Source: SpSt-333 sp964371615
GTDB taxonomy: Bacteria > Bacteroidota > Ignavibacteria > UBA10030 > UBA8401
DNA: 60,682 nucleotides
Direction: 5' to 3'
Assembly: GCA_964371615.1 (NCBI GenBank)
Contig: CAYJMS010000008.1
Location: 1-60,682 of the forward strand
This document shows, one piece after another, positions 25,402 through 34,341 of the stretch. The translations under genes and the position numbers were made by a program. Within the stretch, counting starts at the first letter, position 1. Every line of letters begins with the position of its first letter. Below the pieces are notes generated by a model. That model saw only the letters and a list, made by a program, of their open reading frames with translations, was not told where the DNA came from and did not search any database.

Positions 25402-27000
25402 CTACTCCTTTGCGATGACCCGGTATAATACGGAGGGCGGATTGTTTGTATAGGCGATCGGTTCGAGCCACCCCGGCGCCGTGTTCGGATTCAGTAATTG
25501 TTGAAACTGAGGACGCATGTTCGCTTCATAGATTCCATAGAACAGATACGTAGCGTTCATTTTTTTCGTCTCCGTTTCCAGGTCTTCCCATGTATTGACA
25601 TACGGAAAATATTTCATCGTCTTATTAATATAGTATGCGATGTGCGGTTTGCGGCAGACGATCGTTCTGGTTTCATCCGTATCCCGAACATTGGCATTGA
25701 ACCAATCCGCAATCACTTTAATCTCTTTCGGACCTGAATCGATGTTCTGTTTATTAAATTCGTACGAAACAGCGAAGGCCCAGACGATGAGCGCCAACGC
25801 AATGACTGATCCATTATATAGTGGAATTCCGCGCCACCGATCCCATGTCAGTGTGCTGACAGCAAGCGTAGCATAGACCGGAATAAGGAACATGGAGAAA
25901 CGTTCGCCGTAGAAAACCAGCAGCAACACCAAAAACATCAGCGCGCCAAACGTATAAAAGGAAGCCTGCCGTGGATCGGGACGTTGTTTAAACATCATGA
26001 TGAGACCGGCCAGAAATCCGACGCCGATTCCCCACTGAACCAGCAACTGCATATCACTGATGAGATGATCGTAGAAATTCCTTGCCACAGTGGAAACGAA
26101 CAATCCCGGATCGGCAACGATGACTGCTGACAACGATCCATACTTCGCTGCTTCAACATTCCAATATTGATCCCATCCGATTCTTCCTTTGGCAAACATC
26201 TCGTAAGCAATATTGAGGTAATTCTTATTATAGAAGAAATTGCCCTTCTCAATCAGTGAATGGATCCCCCACGGCATGATGAACACCATAAACAATCCAA
26301 TAAATACCGCTGCGGTCACGATTCTCTGTCGTAGGGGGATCGAATAAATATTAAAGATGATCACTATAAGCGGTATTGCTGCAATGACGAAGATGCCGTT
26401 GTATCGTGTGAGATATGCCGCGGCGGCAAAGAGCGCAGTCAAACCGATATTCGGCCAATTTTTCTGCCGGTCATACAAGAGAAAAAACAACGTGGCAATG
26501 GCAAACATGTTGAAGACCATATCCGTACCGGCGGTGTATGCATATTGCACAAATGTCTTATTCACTCCCGTCAGCAGCACAACAATAAAAGCGACATCGA
26601 CACGAAAAAGACGTTTCACCAGTTCAAAAACAAAAAAGAGTGTGAACGAAGCGGAGAGTGCTGAGATGATTATACCGGCGGTAAAAAAGTCTCTGAAAAC
26701 CCCGCCAAACAGCGCCAGCAGTGCGGGATATGCCGGACCGCGGAAATCTTCGATGGTCCAGATCCCTAGTAGAATATCCTTTGCCGTCGGAACATATGCC
26801 TGGAAAAAATCCGTTTCAACGTGATAATCGCCGATAATGTGATAGGTCAGACCGATATACAGCATCACAACAGCATACGTCAGTGCAATGACGGCGCCGG
26901 CAAACCGGTGCTGTAATGGCACACGAAAGAACGGGAATACGGAGATCTCCTTCTGCGGACTTTTTTCCGGTGTATTCCGGCGGGTGTCTTTCTTTGTCAT
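25402..27000 (-). CDS. GT39/PMT-like membrane glycosyltransferase
   Basis: 532 residues from the ATG at 27000 with AAAGG upstream; a GTG at 27036 is also open. Ten or more membrane helices and an early acidic loop, HVETDFFQAYVPTAKDIL, followed by RGPAYPALLALF, are the pattern of glycosyltransferases that use polyprenyl-linked sugars (PMT_2/ArnT-like). The substrate is unknown. It is the first gene of a run with the YmdB-like gene and folD, although the functions seem unrelated. Confidence 0.78.
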   Translation of the reverse strand: MTKKDTRRNTPEKSPQKEISVFPFFRVPLQHRFAGAVIALTYAVVMLYIGLTYHIIGDYHVETDFFQAYVPTAKDILLGIWTIEDFRGPAYPALLALFGGVFRDFFTAGIIISALSASFTLFFVFELVKRLFRVDVAFIVVLLTGVNKTFVQYAYTAGTDMVFNMFAIATLFFLLYDRQKNWPNIGLTALFAAAAYLTRYNGIFVIAAIPLIVIIFNIYSIPLRQRIVTAAVFIGLFMVFIMPWGIHSLIEKGNFFYNKNYLNIAYEMFAKGRIGWDQYWNVEAAKYGSLSAVIVADPGLFVSTVARNFYDHLISDMQLLVQWGIGVGFLAGLIMMFKQRPDPRQASFYTFGALMFLVLLLVFYGERFSMFLIPVYATLAVSTLTWDRWRGIPLYNGSVIALALIVWAFAVSYEFNKQNIDSGPKEIKVIADWFNANVRDTDETRTIVCRKPHIAYYINKTMKYFPYVNTWEDLETETKKMNATYLFYGIYEANMRPQFQQLLNPNTAPGWLEPIAYTNNPPSVLYRVIAKE

Positions 27001-27086
27001 TATTGTGTGTGCATGCCTTTCCGATTCGCGATGCACTCAATATACGAAAGAGTGTGTGGGCGTGCAAGATTGTGACTGCGGAATGA

Positions 27087-27632
27087 TTATTTCCTTATAC
27101 GGAGCCTCCGCTCCAGAGCGGTGTCGATGACGGCATAAAAGAAAAAGATTAATGTTCCGAGTGCCACCATTTTTCCGGAGAATGTTTCAGACGCATTGCC
27201 GATTGGCTTCAGAATCTGTTTCAGACGGCCGGTGAACTCCAAAGCGAAATGATTGTACGACGATGAGAATGCTTCCAGCTGCCGCGTGTATACGGATTGT
27301 GATGCCGGCGTGTCGGCCGATGTCACCATGAAAGTGAATATGATCATGGAGAGGACGATGACCAACGCAAAGACGTTTGAGGAATTCTTGACCAAACGAT
27401 ACCACAATGCTTCACGACCCTGCGGCAGTACATCATTCATGATTTTGTCGGTGAACCGATGCGAGACGGGAACACGGTCCTGCCGGACAACAGTCTGCAT
27501 TGCTGTCAGAATATCGATCTCTTTCTTCAATGATGTCGACTGTGCAATGAGATATTCAATTTCCCGCCGGCGCTCCGGTTCCAGTATTCCGTCGACGTAC
27601 GAGATGAGTTCCTGATATGTGGGGTTGTTCAT
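27087..27632 (-). CDS. Putative transmembrane anti-sigma factor
   Basis: 181 residues. The N-terminal 50 residues (LISYVDGILEPERRREIEYL) look like the anti-sigma helical domain but without zinc-binding Cys/His. Two membrane helices lie at about 86-105 and 155-172, unlike the single pass of the 3477 anti-sigma. The ATG overlaps the stop of the ECF sigma gene by 4 nt, the main reason for the call. Confidence 0.72.
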   Translation of the reverse strand: MNNPTYQELISYVDGILEPERRREIEYLIAQSTSLKKEIDILTAMQTVVRQDRVPVSHRFTDKIMNDVLPQGREALWYRLVKNSSNVFALVIVLSMIIFTFMVTSADTPASQSVYTRQLEAFSSSYNHFALEFTGRLKQILKPIGNASETFSGKMVALGTLIFFFYAVIDTALERRLRIRK

Positions 27633-28213
27633 ACTTTCTCCGAATACTCGTGCTCAGAAAAGTGTTTTATTACAGCGGAACGCAGAAGCGTCCGCGCTCT
27701 AAATAACCGGTTCTTGACGGTGCCAAGCGGCAATCCTGTGACGGTTACGATCTCCTCATAACTCATCTCCTGCACCAAAAACAATGTCAGTATCGCCGAA
27801 TATGCTTCATCCATCTTTTCGATTTCCTGCCGGACTATCCCGGTAAATTCCCGGATTTCATAGTGGAGATCGATGGCCTCGTCGTCTGACGGAATTTCAA
27901 TTCTTTTTTGTTCATCGTTGTCATCGATCGAGATTGTTGCTGCATTTTTTTTGCCGCTTAGTCTGGATGAACAAACATTGAAAACGATTCGATAGAACCA
28001 TGTCGAAAAACTCGATTTCCATTCAAAAGCCGGAAGCGCCCGAAACGCACGGACAAATGAATCCTGCAATGACTCCTCGGCGTCGCTGCGGTTCTTCAGC
28101 ATGCGCACGGCAAGCGTCATCGCCCTGTCTTTATGGCGGTCGACGAGCTCGGCATACGCTTTCTGCTCCCCCGCTAAAATCCGGCGGACGATGTCATGAT
28201 CGGTATTCGGCAT
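27629..28213 (-). CDS. ECF-type RNA polymerase sigma factor
   Basis: 194 residues from the ATG at 28213. Region 2 (about 20-90, with DAEESLQDSFVRAF and FSTWFYRIVFNV) and region 4 (about 135-185, with LPLGTVKNRLFRART) are clear. Upstream in-frame starts to 28390 would add a tail that has no sigma-like features and would overlap the promoter of the divergent gene at 28371, so I reject them; 28222 is an equally good ATG. It is coupled to its anti-sigma by a 4-nt overlap and is divergent from the DUF6249 gene, a probable target. Confidence 0.9.
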   Translation of the reverse strand: MPNTDHDIVRRILAGEQKAYAELVDRHKDRAMTLAVRMLKNRSDAEESLQDSFVRAFRALPAFEWKSSFSTWFYRIVFNVCSSRLSGKKNAATISIDDNDEQKRIEIPSDDEAIDLHYEIREFTGIVRQEIEKMDEAYSAILTLFLVQEMSYEEIVTVTGLPLGTVKNRLFRARTLLRSAVIKHFSEHEYSEKV

Positions 28214-28370
28214 GTATTCCATGGAATGTTCTGCACTATTAGACCGGCAGACAGCCATTCGGGTTTCAGAGTGGCGGAAGAGGCCCGGACATTGAAACCC
28301 TGGCGTTAAATACTCAGTCAAAGTAAGAAAACGAACAGACAACATCAAAAAACAATAACACGGAGGATTT

Positions 28371-28733
28371 ATGACAGCGGACATCATCATTCCTATTTTC
28401 TTATTCGGAGGGATTACGGCAGTATTATGGAAGTTTTTCGATACCCGTCACAAAGAGCGGATGAGCATCATCGAAAAGGGTCTGGTGAGCGAGGATCTGA
28501 AATTTCTTTATGCCAATTCGGCAATGAAGTCAAATCCCTATTCTTCATTGAAATACGGCATGCTCGCCGCATTCATCGGCGCAGGCATTCTGATCAGCGC
28601 CTTTGTCAGCAATATTCTCGCATCGTATGAAGAGCAGGTGACGGCCGGCATCATCTTTCTGTCCGGCGGATTGGGCCTGATCACGTTTTATGCGATGGCC
28701 AAGAAGCGGATGGACCTCGAGGCAAAAAAATGA
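28371..28733 (+). CDS. DUF6249-like small membrane protein
   Basis: 120 residues: one membrane helix at 4-22, a cytoplasmic stretch with the family-like TRHKERMSIIEKGL, and two more helices near 63-83 and 91-110. An excellent GGAGG precedes the ATG. It is divergent from the second ECF sigma operon, with 157 nt between starts, room for a shared regulatory region. Proteins of this family are often found beside sigma/anti-sigma genes; function unknown. Confidence 0.75.
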   Translation: MTADIIIPIFLFGGITAVLWKFFDTRHKERMSIIEKGLVSEDLKFLYANSAMKSNPYSSLKYGMLAAFIGAGILISAFVSNILASYEEQVTAGIIFLSGGLGLITFYAMAKKRMDLEAKK

Positions 28734-28743
28734 GCAGAGCGGG

Positions 28744-28770
28744 CTCCCGGTATCGCATCGATGCCGGGAG
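28744..28770. terminator. Hairpin between convergent genes
   Basis: CTCCCGG / CCGGGAG stem (28744-28750 with 28764-28770) in the 45-nt gap between the DUF6249 gene (+) and the RMD1-like gene (-). Neither side has an immediate T-run, though a run of T lies 13 nt beyond on the minus strand, so termination is only likely. Confidence 0.45.
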
Positions 28771-28778
28771 ATTCATTT

Positions 28779-29600
28779 TCACATCTTGCCAAGCAGAACA
28801 AGGACGATCTCCGCTGCAATGAGCAGGATAATGATCCATTCGAGCATCCGCGAGCGTTTGGCTTCGAGCCGGGAGATGACGAAAGTGCTGGACCGGGATA
28901 TGATGGAGACCTTTTGCTGAATGGCGCGGATGCGGTCATCAAGATCGAATTCGCGCTTCAAGCGTAAATACAATGCATCGATTTTTTTAGAACCGCCCCA
29001 CACAATATCCGGTTCGTCGAATGCCGACAAGTTGTATGCCAATTCCTGCTCCACGGAGATCGCCAGACCAACCTGTTTGGTCAGCGTCTTTTCATCCTTC
29101 TGCATCTTCCCTATCGCCGCCAATGACGCCACGGATTCTTCGAACTGCGCGAATGTATCCGATACCAGTGATTCGTAATATTCCAGCGACACCGACCGGC
29201 AGAGCACGACACTAATCACCAGTGCGATATCCCGGTTAAATTCCTTGATATACAGTTCTTCCGTTCCGTCGGGCATTTTCAGTTCGGTCGTCAGATTGAG
29301 AATAAAATCGTCTTCGCTCATTCTCCTGTTGAGCCGTTGCGCACAGTACCGGAGAGTATCCATCGCTTCGGTGATCTCTGCCTGTGCATGGTTGAAAAAG
29401 ACAATGGATCCGTAATCGGACATGGCGATCATCTTATGAAATCCGACCTGCGCCAGCAGCGGATTCGTATTCAATATCTTACCGCCGAAATTCTTCACCA
29501 GTACTTCGCGGGCCATTTTCATATCATAGGACGAAGCAACATCGTATGCCTTAACGAAGATCTTTTCGATACGGGATTCCGTCCGCTCTCTCTTTTTCAT
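28779..29600 (-). CDS. RMD1/YagE (DUF155) family protein
   Basis: 273 residues from the ATG at 29600, chosen because GGAGG lies 5 nt upstream; longer in-frame starts run through the terminator of ispG. The family pattern is clear: middle section ALVISVVLCRSVSLEYYE, the coiled region around DLDDRIRAIQQKVSII, and a C-terminal membrane helix (LEWIIILLIAAEIVLVLL) preceded by RLEAKRSRM. Eukaryotic RMD1 supports mitochondrial ribosomes and sporulation; the bacterial role is not known. Confidence 0.85.
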   Translation of the reverse strand: MKKRERTESRIEKIFVKAYDVASSYDMKMAREVLVKNFGGKILNTNPLLAQVGFHKMIAMSDYGSIVFFNHAQAEITEAMDTLRYCAQRLNRRMSEDDFILNLTTELKMPDGTEELYIKEFNRDIALVISVVLCRSVSLEYYESLVSDTFAQFEESVASLAAIGKMQKDEKTLTKQVGLAISVEQELAYNLSAFDEPDIVWGGSKKIDALYLRLKREFDLDDRIRAIQQKVSIISRSSTFVISRLEAKRSRMLEWIIILLIAAEIVLVLLGKM

Positions 29601-29612
29601 CGCGCCTCCGTA

Positions 29613-29646
29613 AAACAACAAAGCCGGAACGAACTCCGGCTTTGTT
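29613..29646 (-). terminator. Terminator after ispG
   Basis: A 12-bp stem AACAAAGCCGGA / TCCGGCTTTGTT with loop ACGAAC, then TTGTTTT on the minus strand, 15 nt after the ispG stop and before the RMD1-like ribosome-binding site. Confidence 0.8.
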
Positions 29647-29661
29647 GATTGTTTTTCTATA

Positions 29662-30792
29662 CTATGTTTCCGGTTGGAAATTGCGGACTTCTTCAACGAT
29701 GACATCCACGATCTCACTCTCCTTCACTTTCTTTACCATTACTCCTTTGCGATAAAGAATGCCGACTCCCTTTCCGGCGGCGATGCCGATATCGGCGTCA
29801 CTTGCTTCGCCGGGACCGTTCACTACGCACCCAAGCACAGCAACCTTCACCGGTTTTTTCACTCCTTCAAGCCGTTTTTCCAATTCAGCCATGATTCCGA
29901 AAAGGTCGATCTCCAGCCGTCCGCAGGTCGGACACGCGATCAGTTCGACATTGCGTGTTGCCAGACCGAGTGATCGGAGGATCTCCTTCCCGACTTCCAC
30001 TTCTTTGACCGGTTCATCGGTCAGCGAAACGCGGATCGTATCGCCGATCCCTTCCGCGAGAAGCGTACCGATACCGATGGCGGATTTAATGGTGCCGATG
30101 CGCGTCAATCCCGCTTCGGTGACGCCAAGATGCAGCGGTATATCCGTTCGCTGCGCCACAAGACGGTATGCCTCGATCATTAAACGCACATCGGTGGATT
30201 TTACGGAGATAATGACGTCGCGGAAATTAAATTCGTCGCAGATACCGACGTGGCGCATGGCGGATTCGAATAAAGCTTCCGCGGTCGGATACCCGTATTT
30301 TTCGAGAATATCTTCTTCCAATGAACCGGAATTGACGCCGATCCTGATCGGAATGCCCTTCTCCTTTGCCGCCGTCAGTACCTGACGGATGCGGTCTTTG
30401 GATCCGATGTTGCCCGGATTGATGCGGACTTTTGCCACACCGGCTTCGATCGCCTTCAATGCGAAAATATGATTGAAGTGGATGTCCGCAACAATCGGCA
30501 GCGGGGACTGACGGACGATCTCCGCCATTGCTTCGGCCGCCTCTTTGTCGTTCACTGTCACGCGAACGATATCGCATCCCGCATCGTGTGCTTCGATGAT
30601 CTGCTTCACCGTTCCCGGTATATCGTCGGTCTTGGTCTTGGTCATCGTTTGCACGGAAATCGGCGCGCCGCCGCCGACTTTGATGCCGCCGATATTCACC
30701 TGGCGCGTATGCCGCCGTATCCCGACTTTATAATTCGACGGAAGGCTGTTGGATTGTTGAGACGGTTGTATGACTGGTAATAGTGTATCCAT
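29662..30792 (-). CDS. ispG: 4-hydroxy-3-methylbut-2-enyl diphosphate synthase (MEP pathway)
   Basis: 376 residues, the compact bacterial IspG type (TIM barrel plus [4Fe-4S] domain). Cluster ligands C287 and C290 (ACPTCGR) and C322 (GCVVNGPGEA) with E329 are all present. It reduces MEcPP to HMBPP in isoprenoid synthesis, with electrons from flavodoxin or ferredoxin. The N-terminal 20 residues are a variable Ser/Gln-rich tail. This shows the organism makes isoprenoids through the MEP pathway. Confidence 0.97.
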   Translation of the reverse strand: MDTLLPVIQPSQQSNSLPSNYKVGIRRHTRQVNIGGIKVGGGAPISVQTMTKTKTDDIPGTVKQIIEAHDAGCDIVRVTVNDKEAAEAMAEIVRQSPLPIVADIHFNHIFALKAIEAGVAKVRINPGNIGSKDRIRQVLTAAKEKGIPIRIGVNSGSLEEDILEKYGYPTAEALFESAMRHVGICDEFNFRDVIISVKSTDVRLMIEAYRLVAQRTDIPLHLGVTEAGLTRIGTIKSAIGIGTLLAEGIGDTIRVSLTDEPVKEVEVGKEILRSLGLATRNVELIACPTCGRLEIDLFGIMAELEKRLEGVKKPVKVAVLGCVVNGPGEASDADIGIAAGKGVGILYRKGVMVKKVKESEIVDVIVEEVRNFQPET

Positions 30793-30886
30793 AAATATTT
30801 GGTATTTTTAAACGCTGAGTCGCGGAGACCCAGAGTCATTCGATGAGATTATTTATTTCCTGTCCGATATCGTTATACTGAGTATA

Positions 30887-31795
30887 TCAGTTAAGTTTTT
30901 TACTTGCTTCGAACAGGATCTTCTTCTCTTCGTCGGTCAGGCTTTGATATCCGTTCTTGCTGATCTTATCCAGTATGTCGTCGATTTGCTTCTGCTGATG
31001 TACCTGTTCGTTTTGATAATCGGAAATGTTATAAATCGTTGCATCGCTCACATCGGTTTTGTACGGATCCTTCTTCGGCTGTTGACCGAAACCGGTCATG
31101 CGAGTGAAAATATTCTCCTGATCACGCGGCGGAGAATAAAACGAAGAGCCAAATCGATATCCGTCGCCGACAAGATATAAAAATCCGACCAATGCACCGC
31201 CGAGATGGGCAAAGTGCGCAACACCGTCCATGCTGCCGATAGAAAAAATCTCGAAGGCCATATACATGACGACGAAATATTTGGCTTTGATCGGGAGAAG
31301 AAAATAGATGTAGATGGGCCGTTCCGGAAAGAGCATGCCGAATGCAAGCAACACGCCGTACACGGCACCCGATGCGCCGACGGTGGGCCCAACGGAGGTG
31401 AACATCGGTGCGATGACTAAATTGGCAATACCGCCGCCGAGTCCGCAGAGCAGGTAAAAGATCAGGAATTTTTTTGAACCCATCACATGCTCCAGTTCCA
31501 TGCCGAACATCCATAACGCCAGCATGTTGAAGAGGATATGCGTAAATCCGGCATGGATAAACATGTACGAGAACAACTGCCAGAATGCAAAACCCGACCC
31601 GAGCGGCCAGAGTGCGAATGCATCGAAAAAGAATCGGTCGAAATAAAAATCATCGATGCGAAAACTTCCGAAGAACATGAAGCCGAAAAACACCGCTGCA
31701 TTGGAAATAAGCAGGGCTTTGATCACCGGAGGAAAGAATGAGAATCCTCCGAAAAACCTGGGACGTTGGTAATTACCGTAACGATTATAGGCCAT
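30887..31795 (-). CDS. Rhomboid-family intramembrane serine protease
   Basis: 302 residues with six or more membrane helices. The catalytic dyad is S142 (GASGAVYG) and H197 (FAHLGGALVG), and N90 in HILFN completes the oxyanion site. The C-terminal cytoplasmic tail (IDDILDKISKNGYQSLTDEEK) is a short helical domain typical of Bacteroidota rhomboids. It cleaves substrates within the membrane; none can be predicted. It begins 62 nt after the end of pgk, with a terminator between. Confidence 0.93.
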   Translation of the reverse strand: MAYNRYGNYQRPRFFGGFSFFPPVIKALLISNAAVFFGFMFFGSFRIDDFYFDRFFFDAFALWPLGSGFAFWQLFSYMFIHAGFTHILFNMLALWMFGMELEHVMGSKKFLIFYLLCGLGGGIANLVIAPMFTSVGPTVGASGAVYGVLLAFGMLFPERPIYIYFLLPIKAKYFVVMYMAFEIFSIGSMDGVAHFAHLGGALVGFLYLVGDGYRFGSSFYSPPRDQENIFTRMTGFGQQPKKDPYKTDVSDATIYNISDYQNEQVHQQKQIDDILDKISKNGYQSLTDEEKKILFEASKKLN

Positions 31796-31808
31796 AGTAT
31801 AGTATAGA

Positions 31809-31841
31809 AAAAACCCCTCAGGTCTGCAAGACCGGTGAGGT
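31809..31841 (-). terminator. Terminator after pgk
   Basis: A stem CCTCA..TGAGG with an inner GGTC/GACC (31817-31841) is followed on the minus strand by TTTTTT (31814-31809), 17 nt after the pgk stop and just before the rhomboid start. Confidence 0.8.
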
Positions 31842-31857
31842 GTATTGACAGATGAAT

Positions 31858-33123
31858 TTATTTATCATTTAATGCTGCAACGCCCGGAAGGATCTTCCCT
31901 TCCAAAAATTCGAGCGAGGCTCCCCCGCCGGTCGAGACATGAGAGACATTCTTTTCCAATCCCGCTTTCGCAATCGCCGACGCGGAATCTCCGCCACCAA
32001 CGATTGTTATAGCGCCAAGCGCCGTCGCATCTGCCAACGCGCGGGCAACGGCATTGGTTCCTTTGGCAAAATTGGACATTTCGAAGACTCCCATCGGGCC
32101 ATTCCAGACGACGGTTTTTGCTTTTGCGATCTCCCCGGAATACAGTGCAACGGTCGCCGGGCCGATATCCATGCCGACAGTTCCGGCAGGTATCGCATTC
32201 ACATTCACCACGTGCGTCGGTGATTCGTTGTCGAATTTTTCCGCGACGATACAATCGACGGGGAGCACTAATTTGATCTTTTTTGCTTTTGCTTCGTCGA
32301 TCAGTTTCCCGGCAAGATCGATCTTATCTTCTTCCAACAACGATTTGCCGATTTCCATTCCCTGTGCTTTTAAGAATGTGAACATCATTCCCCCGCCGAT
32401 CAGCAACGCATCCACTTTTCCCATCAGATTCTGGATAACATCGATCTTGCCGGAGATTTTTGCACCGCCGAGTATCGCCACGTACGGTTTCACCGGATCC
32501 GCGGTGGCTTTGACCAGATAGGCGAGTTCTTTTTCCATCAGGAATCCCGCCACTGCCGGCAAATACCGTGCGACCGTCTCGGTGGAGGCATGTGCCCTGT
32601 GCGCCGAACCGAACGCATCGTTGACGAACACATCGCCGTAGAGGGCAAGTTCCTTCGCCATCTTCTCACGGTCCGCCGCTTCTTTGCCGGTCTCTTCCTT
32701 GTGGAACCGGGTGTTTTCCAACATCAGAATTTCTCCGTTGCTCAACGCATCGACCATTGCTTTTGTTTCGGGACCGATGGCCGCCGGGGCAAGTTTCACC
32801 GGTTTCCCTACTAACGATGACAGACGTTCGACGACCGGTTTCATTTTATGCTTCCCTTCGATGAACGCTTTTTCATCGAACGGTTTGCCGTCCTTTTCCG
32901 CTTTCTCCTTTGCCTTTTGCGTATCCTTTTTCGGATCGCCCAGATGCGACATCAGCACAAGCGATGTGGGCTGTTGACCGAGGACATAATTTATGGTGGG
33001 AAGTGCCGCGCGAATACGGATGTCATCCTGAATGACGCCGTTTTTCAGCGGTACGTTGAAATCAACGCGCATCAGGACGCGTTTGCCTTTGAGATCGATA
33101 TCTTTAATAGTTTTTTTATTCAT
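31858..33123 (-). CDS. pgk: Phosphoglycerate kinase
   Basis: 421 residues, slightly longer than usual because of a Lys-rich insertion (about 64-90, GDPKKDTQKAKEKAEKDGK) in the hinge-side loop. Signature KRVLMRVDFNVPLKNG at the N-terminus, LMLENTRFHKEE, VNDAFGSAHRAHAS and the nucleotide loop GGGDSASAI near the C-terminus. It makes ATP from 1,3-bisphosphoglycerate. Its ATG is 2 nt after the stop of the 33126 gene (TAGCCATG), so translation is probably coupled to that unknown protein. Confidence 0.98.
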   Translation of the reverse strand: MNKKTIKDIDLKGKRVLMRVDFNVPLKNGVIQDDIRIRAALPTINYVLGQQPTSLVLMSHLGDPKKDTQKAKEKAEKDGKPFDEKAFIEGKHKMKPVVERLSSLVGKPVKLAPAAIGPETKAMVDALSNGEILMLENTRFHKEETGKEAADREKMAKELALYGDVFVNDAFGSAHRAHASTETVARYLPAVAGFLMEKELAYLVKATADPVKPYVAILGGAKISGKIDVIQNLMGKVDALLIGGGMMFTFLKAQGMEIGKSLLEEDKIDLAGKLIDEAKAKKIKLVLPVDCIVAEKFDNESPTHVVNVNAIPAGTVGMDIGPATVALYSGEIAKAKTVVWNGPMGVFEMSNFAKGTNAVARALADATALGAITIVGGGDSASAIAKAGLEKNVSHVSTGGGASLEFLEGKILPGVAALNDK

Positions 33124-33125
33124 GG

Positions 33126-34208
33126 CTAGAATTTATAATAGAAGAGTATGACATATGGTTGATAGTGTATCCCGATTCGTAAATTTTCATTATAGGCGTA
33201 GACAAATCCGAAATCGAGATCAAAGGGATTCCTTGTTTTTGTGTCCTGGATCCGTTCGCGATACGACGGAGCGAATGGATCAAAATATAATTGGCCGAGA
33301 ACCTTAAAACGATCCGTCACGTCATTTTCCACTGCGATCCATCCCCGGGGCATCGTTTCTTCTCTGTGGAGGATCACGCTGCCGCCGAGATGGAATACGA
33401 TGCGTCCCCGTTTGTCATCTTTCAAATACGACCGCGTGTACCCAAAAAATAATTCCGTCCACACAAAATAGTCGTTCGTCGAACCGATATCATCCCATGA
33501 CGTTTGTGATTCCATCCTGGACATGTTCACCGTATAGTCGTACACCGGCACCAGTTCGTCCTTCGCCTTAAACTTACCGGTCGGGCCGGCGGAATGAATG
33601 TGGAAGCCGATAGAGAGTGCATCTTCCACTTCCACCGTACCGCCGCGAAAAATCTGAAATTTCGGGCGGATGTTCAAATCGGCAAAAAAGTATCGCCAAT
33701 AGGATGATGAGATATCGATATATTCCGTCAATGCAACACCCCAGGATAATCCGCTGAGGTACACGGAGCCTTTTTCGAGCGTGTATCCCGTTGGATCGAA
33801 AAAGACGTCGATCAGACGCTCCTGGCTGTAAAAGAATTCTTCCCTGGAGGTGGTGCCGGGAAGTTTTTCTCCCGCTTCGGTGATCCGGTCAATTTCGGCC
33901 ATCCGAATGGAAAGCGTACCGAGCGAGGACCGTATCACCACACGTTCGGATGTCTGCTGGATTACTTCTCCGGTCACCCGGTTTCCGTCCTTCAACATCA
34001 ACGTCACTTCACGAACTTTTACGTCGCTCTTGGAAATGGAGATATCGCCGAACGATGAGCGAATTATCAGCGAGGAATCTGTCTCCGAAATAATTATACC
34101 GGAGATTTTATCCCCGTTCTTCAAATAGATCGTCCGTTCGATCATATCCTGACCGAAGAGCGCCGCGACAACGACAACACTCAAAATACCGATCATCACT
34201 TTTTTCAT
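33126..34208 (-). CDS. Exported protein with two 38-residue repeats and a probable barrel
   Basis: 360 residues from the ATG at 34208, where a signal peptide begins (cleavage near LFGQ); the frame is open to 34379 but crosses the gapA terminator. Two repeats follow, YLKNGDKISGIIISETDSS.. and LMLKDGNRVTGEVIQQTSE.., each ending with a [IL]-R-S-S-[FL]-G segment, a small all-beta SH3-like pattern. The rest is strand-rich and probably a barrel. It lies between gapA and pgk and is coupled to pgk. Function unknown. Confidence 0.7.
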   Translation of the reverse strand: MKKVMIGILSVVVVAALFGQDMIERTIYLKNGDKISGIIISETDSSLIIRSSFGDISISKSDVKVREVTLMLKDGNRVTGEVIQQTSERVVIRSSLGTLSIRMAEIDRITEAGEKLPGTTSREEFFYSQERLIDVFFDPTGYTLEKGSVYLSGLSWGVALTEYIDISSSYWRYFFADLNIRPKFQIFRGGTVEVEDALSIGFHIHSAGPTGKFKAKDELVPVYDYTVNMSRMESQTSWDDIGSTNDYFVWTELFFGYTRSYLKDDKRGRIVFHLGGSVILHREETMPRGWIAVENDVTDRFKVLGQLYFDPFAPSYRERIQDTKTRNPFDLDFGFVYAYNENLRIGIHYQPYVILFYYKF

Positions 34209-34254
34209 ACAGCTTTCGTTGAGGAGAAAGAATAGTGAAATCACGGCTGAAATA

Positions 34255-34289
34255 AAAAGGCTGAAATCCGTGATAAGATTCAGCCTTGG
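34255..34289 (-). terminator. Terminator after gapA
   Basis: GGCTGAA / TTCAGCC (34260-34266 with 34281-34287) with loop of 14 nt, flanked by A/T runs; on the minus strand it is followed by TTTTTA. It lies between gapA and the 33126 gene. Confidence 0.75.
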
Positions 34290-34341
34290 TGCTACTGATG
34301 CGTCCGTGCAAAGGAGAAACACCGTTGCACGGTATCGGGCA

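Noticed and set aside
28214..28390. N-terminal extension of the second ECF sigma factor
   Set aside because: It has no sigma-factor features and would overlap the ribosome-binding site of the divergent DUF6249 gene.
29759..30385. A 208-codon plus-strand frame
   Set aside because: Antisense to ispG.
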